From Alcaligenaceae bacterium (GTDB lineage: Bacteria; Pseudomonadota; Gammaproteobacteria; Burkholderiales; Burkholderiaceae_B), in NCBI GenBank assembly GCA_029265795.1, contig JAJUGV010000011.1, positions 1 through 49,564 of the forward strand: a stretch of 49,564 bases of DNA, written 5' to 3'. Within the stretch, counting starts at the first letter, position 1; every line of letters starts with the position of its first letter. The notes under the pieces were generated by a model. The model searched no databases, was not told the DNA's origin, and saw only the letters and a list, made by a program, of their open reading frames with translations. The translations under genes and the position numbers were made by a program. This document shows positions 8,984 to 18,136 of the stretch, one piece after another.

Positions 8984-10149
8984 GCGTTTCCGGCAAATCG
9001 CATCAGGTGCTTGCCAATGACCAACTGCTGGATCTGAGTGGTGCCTTCGTACAGACGTAGCAGCCGAACATCCCGGTAGAAACGTTCGACCTTATATTCA
9101 TTCATATAACCCGAACCGCCGTGTATCTGGACGCCCCGGTCGGCGACACGTCCCACCATTTCCGTGCTGAACATTTTGGCGCAGGACGCCTGCATACTAA
9201 TTTCCGGGTCATGTGCGCCCATGGGCTTCGTGTCGTATGCGCGCGCGGCTGACTGGACCAATGCCCAGGCAGCCAGAAGCTCTGCCTGACTATCGGCCAG
9301 CATGGCCTGTATCAGTTGGAAATCGCCGATGCGTTGGCCGAACTGCTTGCGCTGCTGAGCATAGACGATACTTTCGTGCAGGATCCGATCGGCCATGCCG
9401 CATGATAGGGCCGACAGATGTAAACGCCCACGGTCCAACACTTTCATGGCCGTCTTAAAGCCCTGTCCCGGCACGCCGCCGATGATGTTGGCGGCGGGTA
9501 CGCGCACACTGTCGAGATTGACATCACAAGTGCGCGTGCCGCGCTGACCCATCTTCTTATCGGCTTTACCCAAAGTCAGCCCGGGCAAGCCAGCGGGAAC
9601 GATAAAGGCTGAAATGCCGCCGGCGCCGGCGCCTCCGGTGCGTGCCATCAATGTGAAGGCTCCAGCGCGGGGGGCGTTTGTAATGAAGCGTTTTGTGCCG
9701 CTGATCAGATAGTCGTCACCGTCGGCGACGGCCCGTGCCTTGAGCGACGCGGCATCGGAGCCGGCGTCCGGTTCCGTGAGCGCAAAGGAAATGATGAGCT
9801 CACCGCTGGCAATACGAGGCAAGTATTCGGCCTTCTGTTCGGCAGTTCCGTCCATTAGAATGCCCTGCGAACCGATACCAATATTGGTACCGGCCACCGA
9901 ACGGAAGGCAAGAGCGGTGCGACCTAGCTCGTATACCACCTCACATTCCTGGGCCATGCTCAGCCCGATGCCGCCATATTCCTCTGGAATTGACAAGCCA
10001 AACAGGCCGAGCTCTTTCATATCGGCGACGATATCCTCCGGCACTTCATCGTGCTCTTCTACCAGGTCTTCGGCGGGAACAAGGCGTTCTTGCACGAAGC
10101 GCTGCACTGTCGCCTTCAGGAGTTGAAAGGTTTCTTGATCGAGAGACAT
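8980..10149 (-). CDS. Acyl-CoA dehydrogenase
   Basis: This 389-residue FAD enzyme would oxidise an acyl-CoA to the 2,3-enoyl-CoA and pass electrons to electron-transfer flavoprotein. Visible features are the middle-domain flavin motif FALTEPDAGSDAASLKA, the GQRGTRTCDV segment, and the C-terminal catalytic base Glu368 in RLYEGTTQIQ. Length is normal for the family. It lies 41 bp downstream of the TRAP binding-protein gene, so it is probably the last gene of the adh-dctQMP unit. Chain-length or branched-chain preference is not decided. Confidence 0.93.
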   Translation of the reverse strand: MSLDQETFQLLKATVQRFVQERLVPAEDLVEEHDEVPEDIVADMKELGLFGLSIPEEYGGIGLSMAQECEVVYELGRTALAFRSVAGTNIGIGSQGILMDGTAEQKAEYLPRIASGELIISFALTEPDAGSDAASLKARAVADGDDYLISGTKRFITNAPRAGAFTLMARTGGAGAGGISAFIVPAGLPGLTLGKADKKMGQRGTRTCDVNLDSVRVPAANIIGGVPGQGFKTAMKVLDRGRLHLSALSCGMADRILHESIVYAQQRKQFGQRIGDFQLIQAMLADSQAELLAAWALVQSAARAYDTKPMGAHDPEISMQASCAKMFSTEMVGRVADRGVQIHGGSGYMNEYKVERFYRDVRLLRLYEGTTQIQQLVIGKHLMRFAGNA

Positions 10150-10190
10150 GTGATGGTTCCGATAACGGCGCTGCTAGGCCGCACACCCAT

Positions 10191-11357
10191 TTATTTCTTA
10201 GGGCTGTACTTGCTGGGGTCAATCTTGGAATAGACTTCCTGCCAATATACGTCGCGCAGGTCGTCGGCGCTGTGAATATCAGCGTTGGCGATGATATTTT
10301 GCCATTTTTCGATCAGGCCCAGCATGGTTTGCGATAACTCTTTGAGCCGGTTGGCATCCAGCTTATATTCGTCAGCGTAGAACTGTGGGATGTACTCCAA
10401 ATCCTTTTGGATGAATTCACGAGATTTTTGAAGCAATTCTGGCTCGGCCTGCATAATATTGATATTGCGCGCCTGTGCTTTTTTGAGGTCGTCCGTGGCC
10501 TGTTCTTGATACAGATAGGTGATCTGCGCAGCCATCACAGCACCGGCCTTTAGAAATGCTTCTTTCTCGTCGTCCGAAAAGCGATCCCACTTTGTTTTGT
10601 TCAGGGTGGACGAGCCGCCTGCCGCATAAAGCCCGCCAGGAACATCGGTCGTGATATTACGCACCACCTCGATCAGGTTGAAGTTGGTCAGTTCGGTGGG
10701 CGACAAGAAAGCGCAATCCACCACACCCTGGCTCAGCGCCTCGTAAATTTCCCCTACCGGCAGTGCAACAGGCTGGGCTTCAAAGGCACGCGACCATCGG
10801 GCCCAGGGAGCCCCTGAAATGCGAATGCGCTTGCCTTTCACCGAGTCCAGGCTGTTGACCGGATCATTACAAAACATCACGTAAGCAGGGGTGGATACCA
10901 CGCTGGTATAGACCTGATTGTTCTTGCTGAACTCCTCCTGACATTCGTCGCAGTTCAGCATAATGTATTCCAGCATCGCACCCGAGTAGGCATATCCTTC
11001 CTGGCCGGCAATCTTGTTATCAAGAGTGGTCAGCATGCTGAGATCAGCACCCATATTCGAGTAGGGGTAATCCGACGGAGTGTAGGCGGTCAGCAGGTAA
11101 CCGATGTCTGCCAACCCTTTGTTGATGCCATCAGACATTTCGCTGTGGTTCAGCAAAGAAAGCTCGAATACCCGTACGCGATGCTTTTTATTCGTGTACT
11201 CCTGAACGGCCTCGGCATACTTTTTTGCGGCTTCCACCGGCGCTCCGGACGGAAAGCCCAGGGCGAAGCGGAAGGTGTCGGCCGCAGCCGGCTGCGCTGC
11301 CATGGTGCCAAGCACGGCGGCGCCAAGCAGCGCGGCAAGGGTTTTTCTGGTTCTCAT
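10191..11357 (-). CDS. dctP: TRAP transporter substrate-binding protein (DctP family)
   Basis: The 388-residue periplasmic protein has a Sec signal peptide (cleavage near AAQPAAA-DTF, residue 26). The mature protein has the DctP fold signs, including the conserved GKRIRISGAPWARW segment with the arginine that clamps the ligand carboxylate. It has several cysteines (NCDECQ, FCNDP, DCAFL), more than usual for this family. A strong AAGGAGG Shine-Dalgarno lies eight to nine bases before the ATG. The order dctQ-dctM-dctP is less common than dctP-Q-M. The ligand is presumably an organic acid used by the adjacent enzymes. Confidence 0.92.
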   Translation of the reverse strand: MRTRKTLAALLGAAVLGTMAAQPAAADTFRFALGFPSGAPVEAAKKYAEAVQEYTNKKHRVRVFELSLLNHSEMSDGINKGLADIGYLLTAYTPSDYPYSNMGADLSMLTTLDNKIAGQEGYAYSGAMLEYIMLNCDECQEEFSKNNQVYTSVVSTPAYVMFCNDPVNSLDSVKGKRIRISGAPWARWSRAFEAQPVALPVGEIYEALSQGVVDCAFLSPTELTNFNLIEVVRNITTDVPGGLYAAGGSSTLNKTKWDRFSDDEKEAFLKAGAVMAAQITYLYQEQATDDLKKAQARNINIMQAEPELLQKSREFIQKDLEYIPQFYADEYKLDANRLKELSQTMLGLIEKWQNIIANADIHSADDLRDVYWQEVYSKIDPSKYSPKK

Positions 11358-11409
11358 GTTGTGACCTCCTTTTGGTGCGATGGGGAATGACGACTGACCA
11401 TGGAGACGC

Positions 11410-12720
11410 TTAACGCCCCACCAGGTCAGGTAGGAATAGAATGATTTCTGGAACAGCGATGAACAGGGCGATTAAGGCGAGATCGAGTACGAGGAACCAA
11501 AGAATTCCCCGGAAAACCTGCGAGGTCGTCACCAGGTTGCCGACGACGGATTTCACGACAAAGACATTCATTCCGACGGGTGGGGTGACCATGCCGATCT
11601 CCAATAACTTGGTCAGCACCACCCCAAACCAGATCAGACTGAAACCGGTGTTTTCGATAACCGGCAAAATGATGGGCAAGGTGAGCAGCATGCAGCCGAT
11701 GGGCTCCAGCACCATGCCAAGCAGCAGGTAGAGCACGACGACGCCCAACATGATCACCAGATCGCCGGCGTCCAGGGACAGAATCCAGTCGGACAGGTAA
11801 TCCGATGCACCGGAGAACACCAGGAAACGGGTGAGCATGCTGGCGCCCACGGCGATGATAAGTAATGCACTGGTCGTGACCAGTGTTTCGATTGCCGCCT
11901 TTTTGAAGGCCTGCCACGTCATGCAACGCTTAAGAATGGCGACCAGGCAAGCGAGCGTCGAGCCGATTGCTCCGGACTCGGTAGGTGTAAAGATGCCCGC
12001 GAATAGACCGCCGAAAATGCCAATCATGATCAGAAACACCGGCCAGGTATCCTTGAACGATGCGATCTTCTCATGCCATGGCACCGCCTCGCTGGCGTCG
12101 GGGGCGAGCGACGGATTGATCTTTACTCTTAAATAAATCACCACGATATAACCCACGGCGGTGACCAGGCCGGCGGCAATACCACCCAGGAAAAGCTTTG
12201 AGATCGAGCTCTGTGCGATGACGCCGTAGAGAATCATGATGATGGAGGGCGGAATCAGCGCGCCGATTGTGCCGGCGACTGCTACGGTGCCGGTTGCCAG
12301 GCTAGGGTCATACCGGTAACGCATCATCTCAGGTACGGCGATGCGCCCCATGGCGGCGGAGCAAGCGATGGAGGAGCCGGACACTGCTGCAAAACCCGCC
12401 GAGCCGATAACCGAGGCAATCGCTAAGCCTCCAGGTACACCGGCCAGCCAGGCCCGGGCCGCACGAAACATCCCTTGCGTCAGCTGTGTGTGATAACAGA
12501 TGAAACCAAGGAATAGAAAAAGCGGAACGGAGCTGAGCGTCCAACTTGAGGCGAAGTTGTAGGGAATGATGCCCAGCGACGAGAGGGCGATATCCATTCC
12601 TACGACGGCCCAGATGCCGACGAATGACACGGCAATGAGCACCATCCCGATAGGGATGCGCAACAGAATCAAAAGGAAGAGGGCGGCAATGCCCGTGAAG
12701 CCAATGGCGATGTCGCTCAT
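11410..12720 (-). CDS. dctM: TRAP transporter large permease (DctM family)
   Basis: I place the start at 12720, giving 436 residues (MSDIAIGFTG). There the ATG overlaps the dctQ stop (ATGA at 12717-12720) and has an AAGGGGAAG Shine-Dalgarno. A longer reading to 12759 would overlap dctQ by 43 bp and is unlikely. The protein is a 12-13 helix membrane protein with the DctM motifs AAVSGSSIACSAAMGRIAVPEM and GALIPPSIIMILYG, shown in parts. It carries the transport path driven by an ion gradient, working with DctQ and DctP. Confidence 0.92.
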   Translation of the reverse strand: MSDIAIGFTGIAALFLLILLRIPIGMVLIAVSFVGIWAVVGMDIALSSLGIIPYNFASSWTLSSVPLFLFLGFICYHTQLTQGMFRAARAWLAGVPGGLAIASVIGSAGFAAVSGSSIACSAAMGRIAVPEMMRYRYDPSLATGTVAVAGTIGALIPPSIIMILYGVIAQSSISKLFLGGIAAGLVTAVGYIVVIYLRVKINPSLAPDASEAVPWHEKIASFKDTWPVFLIMIGIFGGLFAGIFTPTESGAIGSTLACLVAILKRCMTWQAFKKAAIETLVTTSALLIIAVGASMLTRFLVFSGASDYLSDWILSLDAGDLVIMLGVVVLYLLLGMVLEPIGCMLLTLPIILPVIENTGFSLIWFGVVLTKLLEIGMVTPPVGMNVFVVKSVVGNLVTTSQVFRGILWFLVLDLALIALFIAVPEIILFLPDLVGR

Positions 12721-13232
12721 TTGTCTTCCCCTTGTTCGACACCCCCAGTCAGATTGCACATGAACTTGACTAGACAGTACGTGCCCAGCAGGAATACCCC
12801 GACAAATAGAATGAAGTAGCTGGGCCAGGTGGGGATGGTGTAATCACCCTGCATGACCGCACTCTTGGAGTTGAAGTTTTTGATGGCGACGTCGTAAGAC
12901 ACGTATGCGATGAGATAGGAGGTGACCGAGATAAAGAGCAGTGTGAAGCCGGACAGGAAGCGGTTCATTGCCGGCGGGAAATACGCGGAGATAAGCTCAA
13001 TGCTGATAGAGCTTTTGGTCTGCTCGACATAGGCCAGCGGCAGGAAGATGGCAATGATCATGTAGTAGTGGGCAACGATGGAAATCGTGCCGGGCAACGG
13101 CCTGTTCAATGTGAATCGAAACAGAATGTCCAAGCTGACATGGACCATCATCAGCACGACAGCGGCACCGCCTACGAGAGTGATGAGCTGGTTAATGCGT
13201 TCCAGCCAGGCGTTAATCTTCTTCATCGGCAT
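12717..13232 (-). CDS. dctQ: TRAP transporter small permease (DctQ family)
   Basis: The 171-residue protein has four predicted membrane helices (about residues 15-35, 50-70, 90-115 and 130-150), which is the usual DctQ topology. The conserved first-helix context DILFRFTLNRPLPGT is clear. It stabilises DctM. Its gene follows adh by 70 bp on the same strand and is translationally coupled to dctM. Confidence 0.9.
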   Translation of the reverse strand: MPMKKINAWLERINQLITLVGGAAVVLMMVHVSLDILFRFTLNRPLPGTISIVAHYYMIIAIFLPLAYVEQTKSSISIELISAYFPPAMNRFLSGFTLLFISVTSYLIAYVSYDVAIKNFNSKSAVMQGDYTIPTWPSYFILFVGVFLLGTYCLVKFMCNLTGGVEQGEDK

Positions 13233-13302
13233 TCCAGATTCTTTGGGTACACGCGGGCGCAGCCTGGCTAAGCCCGGCCGTGATGCGTCTCCTTACAACG
13301 GG

Positions 13303-14373
13303 TCAGCGGTTATCCAGCACTACACGGCCTTGAACCTTGCCCCGGGCGAGATCGCGCAGGGCATCATTGGCTTCGTGCAGAGGGCGGGTGCGGATGGGAA
13401 AGTTGAATAACTCGTGTTGCTGCGCAAACTCGACCAGCTCCCTTTGTTCTGGCAAGGAACCGGTGTACGAACCAATGATGGAAATTGCACGCGTAATGAC
13501 GTAGGGGATCGGGTAACGAAGCTCCCCGCCGTGCAGGCCTACGACGATGACTTTGCCGCCCCGCCGGGGTAAGGCGATGCCAAGCTCGACCGTAGGGCCG
13601 GACCCCACGAAATCCAGAACGGCGACACATTTTTCTCGGGCCGCAGCTTGAATATTCTGTATGACTTTCTCGGAGGCGGGATCAAAGGTAGCGGTGGCAC
13701 CGACTTGGACGGCGAGTTCGCGTTTCTCCGCCGCAAGATCCAGTGCAATAATGTTCTTTACTCCACGCAGAGCGAGGATACGGATGGCCAGGAGGCCCAG
13801 CCCCCCACAACCAACAACCACTACCGATTCATCGTCATAAACCGTGCCGATTTTCTTGATGGCGGAATAGGTGGTGAGGCCAGAGCATGCCAGCAGCGAT
13901 GCGTGTGCGGGGTTTAGCTTTCCGATGCTCATGATGTAGCGCGGATGCGGAACCAGCACATACTGCGCGTAGCCACCAGGCTTGTGTACGCCTAACGCTG
14001 CGGGACGTGAGCAAAGATTTTCTTCTCCGCGTCGGCACACCGAACACTCCCCGCAACCCGTCCAGGGGTAGACCAACGCAGGGCCTTCAGGAAGCTCGCC
14101 GGCCTCTTCACCAGCTGCGACGACTCTGCCCACGATCTCGTGCCCAAGCGTGACGGGTAGGTGAATACCGCGTTCTTCAAGCTTTAGTTTTTTGCCTTGT
14201 CCCAGCTCATAGTAGCCATCGTGCAAGTGCACGTCGCTATGGCAGACGCCGCAATACTCGACTTTAACTAATACTTGCGTGCCGGTCGGCGTCGGCAGCT
14301 CGTTAGCCACTGCTTTCAGATCACCCTGAAATTCGGTAAACGGATAGCTGATGTAGGTCGGTGATGTGGACAT
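13303..14373 (-). CDS. Zinc-dependent alcohol dehydrogenase (MDR superfamily)
   Basis: The protein has 356 residues from the ATG at 14373, which has an AGGAA Shine-Dalgarno; a GTG at 14391 is in frame but less likely. Catalytic zinc ligands are in CGVCHSD (41-47) and GHE (77-79). The structural zinc site has Cys107, 110, 113 and 121. A Rossmann motif VVGCGGLGLLA follows near residue 185. It should oxidise an alcohol with NAD(P). It is the first gene of the apparent adh-dctQMP-acd unit and diverges from a LysR gene, so it probably acts early in the same catabolic route. Confidence 0.92.
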   Translation of the reverse strand: MSTSPTYISYPFTEFQGDLKAVANELPTPTGTQVLVKVEYCGVCHSDVHLHDGYYELGQGKKLKLEERGIHLPVTLGHEIVGRVVAAGEEAGELPEGPALVYPWTGCGECSVCRRGEENLCSRPAALGVHKPGGYAQYVLVPHPRYIMSIGKLNPAHASLLACSGLTTYSAIKKIGTVYDDESVVVVGCGGLGLLAIRILALRGVKNIIALDLAAEKRELAVQVGATATFDPASEKVIQNIQAAAREKCVAVLDFVGSGPTVELGIALPRRGGKVIVVGLHGGELRYPIPYVITRAISIIGSYTGSLPEQRELVEFAQQHELFNFPIRTRPLHEANDALRDLARGKVQGRVVLDNR

Positions 14374-14486
14374 GCGTTTGTTTCCTCGCACCCTTTTTCC
14401 AGGAAGGCCTGTGATATTCAGGAAGCCTGGATGTCGGGGTTGTCGTTATGGCTGATAGGCGAGGTCATTATGCATTCGTCGATTAT

Positions 14487-14504
14487 TTCTTACAATTGCG
14501 AGAA
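14487..14504. promoter_or_regulatory. Possible LysR-type operator between adh and lysR
   Basis: The 170-bp divergent gap contains an AT-rich interrupted palindrome, TTCT-N10-AGAA, which fits the loose T-N11-A pattern of LysR-family sites. It lies about 40 bp before the regulator's ATG, a common position for an autoregulatory site. The pattern is weak and could occur by chance. Confidence 0.25.
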
Positions 14505-14543
14505 TTTTGAATAGACTGTCAAAGAATTTGGACGGATGAGGGT

Positions 14544-15488
14544 ATGGATGCACAAGCATTGGTGTTGCTTGCCGATATAGTGGAAGCCGGTAATCTCAGT
14601 AGTGCGGCTCGCCGGCTCAAAATGAGCCGGGCCAACGTTAGCTATCACCTCGCCCAGCTCGAAAAAAGTATGGGGCAGCAACTGCTGCGACGTACGACGC
14701 GGCGTTTGGAGCCTACGGAACTCGGCTATCGGCTTTATCAGCACGGTTGTGTGATTCGCGATGAGCTTATGGCCGCCCGAGAATCGTTATCCTCATTAGG
14801 CAGCAGTTTGCATGGGCTGGTGCGGGTGAGCATACCGTCCGGCTTTGGCAATATGGTGATGTCTGATTGGTTGATCGACTTCAAGCGCCGGTACCCCGAC
14901 ATTGTGCTGAACCTGTTGTTCGAAAACCGTGTGGATGATTTGTTAAAAGACGAAGTCGATATCGCTATCCGGGTCATGTCAGAACCCCCTCAACAACTGG
15001 TTGCGGTGGAACTGTCCACCGTCAATTATTGGGTCTGCGCCTCGACGGAATACGCTGCAGAACATCCCATGCCGGTAGAGTTGGAGGATTTAAGTCGCTT
15101 ACCCGTCATTACCTCCAACGTGATTGGGCGCGACCTGCGCTTGTCCGCCTATCAAGGGGATACCCGGCGCGAAGTCGTGCTTCATCCTACGCTGGCCTCC
15201 GAAAATTTTCAGTTTTTGCGGGCCGCTATTCTCGGAGGACTCGGCATTGGCCTGGTTCCTGACTACGTACTCAAGCGTGATGTGGACGCCGGCCGTGCGG
15301 TGACGTCGCTAACCGACTGGCGTCTGAGCGTCTTTGGTACACGCATGTATTTGCTTCGCATGCCGGGTCGATATCAAACGCTGGCGGCCCGTACGCTGAT
15401 CGATTTCGTCGTGCAGCGTGCCCGCGACTGGAGCAGAGGGCAGCAGTGCGCTGCCACGCCCAGTCAAGCAGGTCATAATGGTGGTTAA
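14544..15488 (+). CDS. LysR-family transcriptional regulator
   Basis: The 314-residue protein has an N-terminal winged helix-turn-helix (about residues 5-60; NLSSAARRLKMSRANVSYHL) and a C-terminal effector-binding domain. It resembles the CrgA/AaeR-like subgroup in its RRTTRRLEPTELGYRLYQ linker. It is divergent from adh, the classic layout in which a LysR protein controls the neighbouring operon in response to a pathway metabolite. The likely target is adh-dctQMP-acd. The effector is unknown. Confidence 0.92.
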   Translation: MDAQALVLLADIVEAGNLSSAARRLKMSRANVSYHLAQLEKSMGQQLLRRTTRRLEPTELGYRLYQHGCVIRDELMAARESLSSLGSSLHGLVRVSIPSGFGNMVMSDWLIDFKRRYPDIVLNLLFENRVDDLLKDEVDIAIRVMSEPPQQLVAVELSTVNYWVCASTEYAAEHPMPVELEDLSRLPVITSNVIGRDLRLSAYQGDTRREVVLHPTLASENFQFLRAAILGGLGIGLVPDYVLKRDVDAGRAVTSLTDWRLSVFGTRMYLLRMPGRYQTLAARTLIDFVVQRARDWSRGQQCAATPSQAGHNGG

Positions 15489-15507
15489 ACCATCATAGGA
15501 TATCCTC

Positions 15508-16017
15508 ATGCTGAAACTTTTGTTGTTTCGTCACGCACATGCTGACCGGCCGGCCGATGTCGGCGACCATGGGCGTCCGCTTTCTGAACGTGGCCAAGAG
15601 CAGGCGCGGCGCATGGGTACCCATATACGGGCGCAGGGTTTGGTTCCAGATATAGCCATTGTTTCTACTGCTCTAAGAACACAGGAAACATGGGACATCG
15701 CTGCAGAATCAGGCGGCTTTACCGTAAGCAAGGTGAATGAACCCGGTATCTACGAGGCCGGTGCAGGAGACGTGCTGGAAGTTGTCAGGCGGCAGGATTC
15801 GATGCACGAGCGCCTTATGCTGGTTGGCCATAACCCCGGCATGGAGAGGTTAGCGGCTTGGCTGGTAGGGTCGGGCGATCAGGACGCTTTGGCGCGCTTG
15901 CAACGGGAGTTTGCCGTGGGCGGTCTCGCAGTTATCAGGTTTACCACGCAGTCCTGGGCGGATCTGGACGTTCAAAGCGGCACGCTCGAGCGCTTTGACA
16001 CGCCAGAAAGCATTTAG
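15508..16017 (+). CDS. sixA: SixA-type phosphohistidine phosphatase
   Basis: The 169-residue protein belongs to the histidine phosphatase superfamily. The nucleophile His9 is in the RHAHAD motif, and the second catalytic histidine, His108, is in the VGHNPG motif. Length and both motifs match SixA, which removes phosphate from protein histidines such as phosphotransferase components. AGGA lies upstream of the ATG. It follows the lysR gene by 19 bp but is probably unrelated in function. Confidence 0.88.
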   Translation: MLKLLLFRHAHADRPADVGDHGRPLSERGQEQARRMGTHIRAQGLVPDIAIVSTALRTQETWDIAAESGGFTVSKVNEPGIYEAGAGDVLEVVRRQDSMHERLMLVGHNPGMERLAAWLVGSGDQDALARLQREFAVGGLAVIRFTTQSWADLDVQSGTLERFDTPESI

Positions 16018-16046
16018 CCCGCGGCCACGTTTCCTGGGGGATGCTT

Positions 16047-16664
16047 CTACGGCTGTGCCGCTTTTTCCCTCAGCCAGCGGCGAAGCAGCACACCGGTTTC
16101 ATACACCGGCAGCCCCATTACGCCGGTATAGCTTCCCGAGATGTGTTCAATAAAAAGCCCTGCCAAGCCCTGTATGCCATAGGCCCCCGCCTTGTCCATG
16201 GGCTCGCCCGTGGCGCAGTAGGCGTCGATATCGTTTTCGTCGAGAACAGCAAAGCGTACTGTGGTGATAGAGACCGTTTCAAGCATGCGCCCGGGTTCGG
16301 CTAGCACGACCGCGCTGCGGACTTCATGTTCGGTTCCTGAAAGCCGGCGCAGCATGTGGCGTGCTTCGTCGACGTCTGCCGGTTTACCCAGAATGTCGTC
16401 GTGAAGAATCACTGTCGTGTCAGCGGCCAGCACGGGATGCGGTGCCGGCCGTTGGGGGGCCTGCTTTAAGTACTCAAGGGCGCGTTGCGCTTTTTCCCTT
16501 GCGGTGCGCTCGACATAGGCAGCCGGGCTCTCGCCCGGTAAGCGGGGTTCGTCTTCTCCGCCGGTTGAGGGCACCTTCAATACCTGGTGCGGTACGCCCA
16601 GCTGCGTAAGGATCTCATGGCGACGGGGGCTGGCCGACGCGAGGTAAACCGGCGGAAACTTCAT
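16047..16664 (-). CDS. maf: Maf-family nucleoside triphosphate pyrophosphatase
   Basis: The 205-residue protein carries the Maf signature LASASPRRHEIL at residues 8-19 and the AADTTVILHDDILGKP segment near 104. Maf proteins hydrolyse non-canonical or excess nucleoside triphosphates to monophosphates and pyrophosphate. It begins 6 bp after the pyruvate kinase stop and is the last gene of the long minus-strand series. The YceF (7-methyl-GTP) versus YhdE (dTTP/UTP) subtype is not resolved here. Confidence 0.93.
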   Translation of the reverse strand: MKFPPVYLASASPRRHEILTQLGVPHQVLKVPSTGGEDEPRLPGESPAAYVERTAREKAQRALEYLKQAPQRPAPHPVLAADTTVILHDDILGKPADVDEARHMLRRLSGTEHEVRSAVVLAEPGRMLETVSITTVRFAVLDENDIDAYCATGEPMDKAGAYGIQGLAGLFIEHISGSYTGVMGLPVYETGVLLRRWLREKAAQP

Positions 16665-16670
16665 GAAGGA

Positions 16671-18110
16671 TTATTCGACTTTGATGATCTTGAGCGTATT
16701 GGTGCCGCCCGTGCTGTGATAGGAGTCGCCTTTGGTCAGTATCACCCAATCTCCCGGTTCGACGACTCCGCTGTTTTTCAGCACCGTAATGGCGGAGTCG
16801 CTGACATCGGTGGGCTCGTATGCCTTGGGGTCGAACGGCACGGGATAGACGCCTCGGAACATCGCTGCCCGCCGCTGTGTTGTTGGGTGTGGCGTGAAGC
16901 AATAAATGGGCACCGCAGACCGGATACGTGACATGATCAGCGGTGTATTGCCGGATTCCGTCAGGCTGATGATGGCCTTTACCCCAGCGAAATGGTTGGC
17001 GGCATACATCGAAGCCAGCGCGATGGTTTCGTCACAGCGCTCAAATGACTGCCCCACCCGGTGTTGCGAACGGGTGGTAATGCGTTCCTGTTCGGCACCC
17101 TGTGCGATACGCGCCATGGCGGCGACCGCTTCCACGGGGTATTTGCCCGAGGCCGTCTCGCCTGAAAGCATGACTGCGTCAGTGTGATCCAGCACGGCGT
17201 TGGCGACGTCGGAGACTTCCGCCCGTGTGGGCAAGGGGCTGGCTATCATCGATTCCATCATCTGTGTGGCCGTAATTACCAGCTTGTTCTGGTGGCGGGC
17301 ATGTTGGATGATGCGCTTCTGAATGCCTACGAGGCGGGCGTCGCCGACTTCCACGCCCAGGTCGCCACGCGCCACCATGACACCATCGCTCGCCTGAATC
17401 AATGAGTCGAGTGCTTCATCGTCAGCGACAGCTTCGGCGCGCTCAATCTTGGCAATCAGCCAGGCGTGGCTTCCTGCCGCGCGTACCAGCTTGCGAGCGA
17501 CTTCGATATCTTCGCCGGAGCGTGGGAACGATACGGCGACATAGTCGAGTTCGAGCTCGGCCGCCAAGCGGATGTCTTCGTGATCCTTCTCCGTCAGGCT
17601 GGGTGCAGAAATTCCACCCCCACGCCGGTTGATGCCTTTGTTGTTCGAGAGCGGGCCGCCGACCAGTACCGTGGTATGTACCGCGTGCTCATCTACGGTG
17701 TCGACCTGCAGCACCACGCGGCCATCGTCCAGCAACAGCTCATCGCCAGGGTTGCAATCCTGTACGAGGCTGGGATAGTCGATACCCACGATATGCTCGT
17801 CGCCGTCATCGGGCGAGTGTGTATTGGACAGCGTGAAGGGCTGGCCCCTTTGTAGCATCACCTGGGTATCGCGAAAGCGGGCGATGCGGATCTTCGGGCC
17901 TTGCAGGTCACCCATGATAGCGATGTGACGGCCCAGGCGGGCCGAAATATCGCGCACCAACCGAACACGTTGGCGGTGCTCGTCGGCGGTGCCGTGGGAG
18001 AAGTTCAGGCGGGCGACGTCCAGGCCGGCAAGTAGGAGCTGTTCAATACTTTCCGGCGTAGAGCTGGCCGGTCCGAGGGTAGCGACAATCTTGGTGCGAC
18101 GTTTGTTCAT
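16671..18110 (-). CDS. pyk: Pyruvate kinase
   Basis: I use the ATG at 18110 (MNKRRTKIVATLGPAS, 479 residues); a TTG three codons earlier is less likely. The enzyme converts phosphoenolpyruvate and ADP to pyruvate and ATP. Visible motifs are the N-terminal KIVATLGPAS, LNFSHG, the catalytic-lysine block WLIAKIERAEAV, and MVARGDLGVEVG with the metal-binding region. Length is normal. It sits between rlmH and maf with gaps of 26 and 6 bp, an unusual place for a glycolytic gene. Confidence 0.95.
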   Translation of the reverse strand: MNKRRTKIVATLGPASSTPESIEQLLLAGLDVARLNFSHGTADEHRQRVRLVRDISARLGRHIAIMGDLQGPKIRIARFRDTQVMLQRGQPFTLSNTHSPDDGDEHIVGIDYPSLVQDCNPGDELLLDDGRVVLQVDTVDEHAVHTTVLVGGPLSNNKGINRRGGGISAPSLTEKDHEDIRLAAELELDYVAVSFPRSGEDIEVARKLVRAAGSHAWLIAKIERAEAVADDEALDSLIQASDGVMVARGDLGVEVGDARLVGIQKRIIQHARHQNKLVITATQMMESMIASPLPTRAEVSDVANAVLDHTDAVMLSGETASGKYPVEAVAAMARIAQGAEQERITTRSQHRVGQSFERCDETIALASMYAANHFAGVKAIISLTESGNTPLIMSRIRSAVPIYCFTPHPTTQRRAAMFRGVYPVPFDPKAYEPTDVSDSAITVLKNSGVVEPGDWVILTKGDSYHSTGGTNTLKIIKVE

Positions 18111-18136
18111 GTGCAGCAAAGTCTCTGGCAGATTGA

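Noticed and set aside
13262-13278. Small hairpin between adh and dctQ as a terminator
   Set aside because: The stem has a mismatch and no T-run follows on the minus strand; it is too weak to split the operon.
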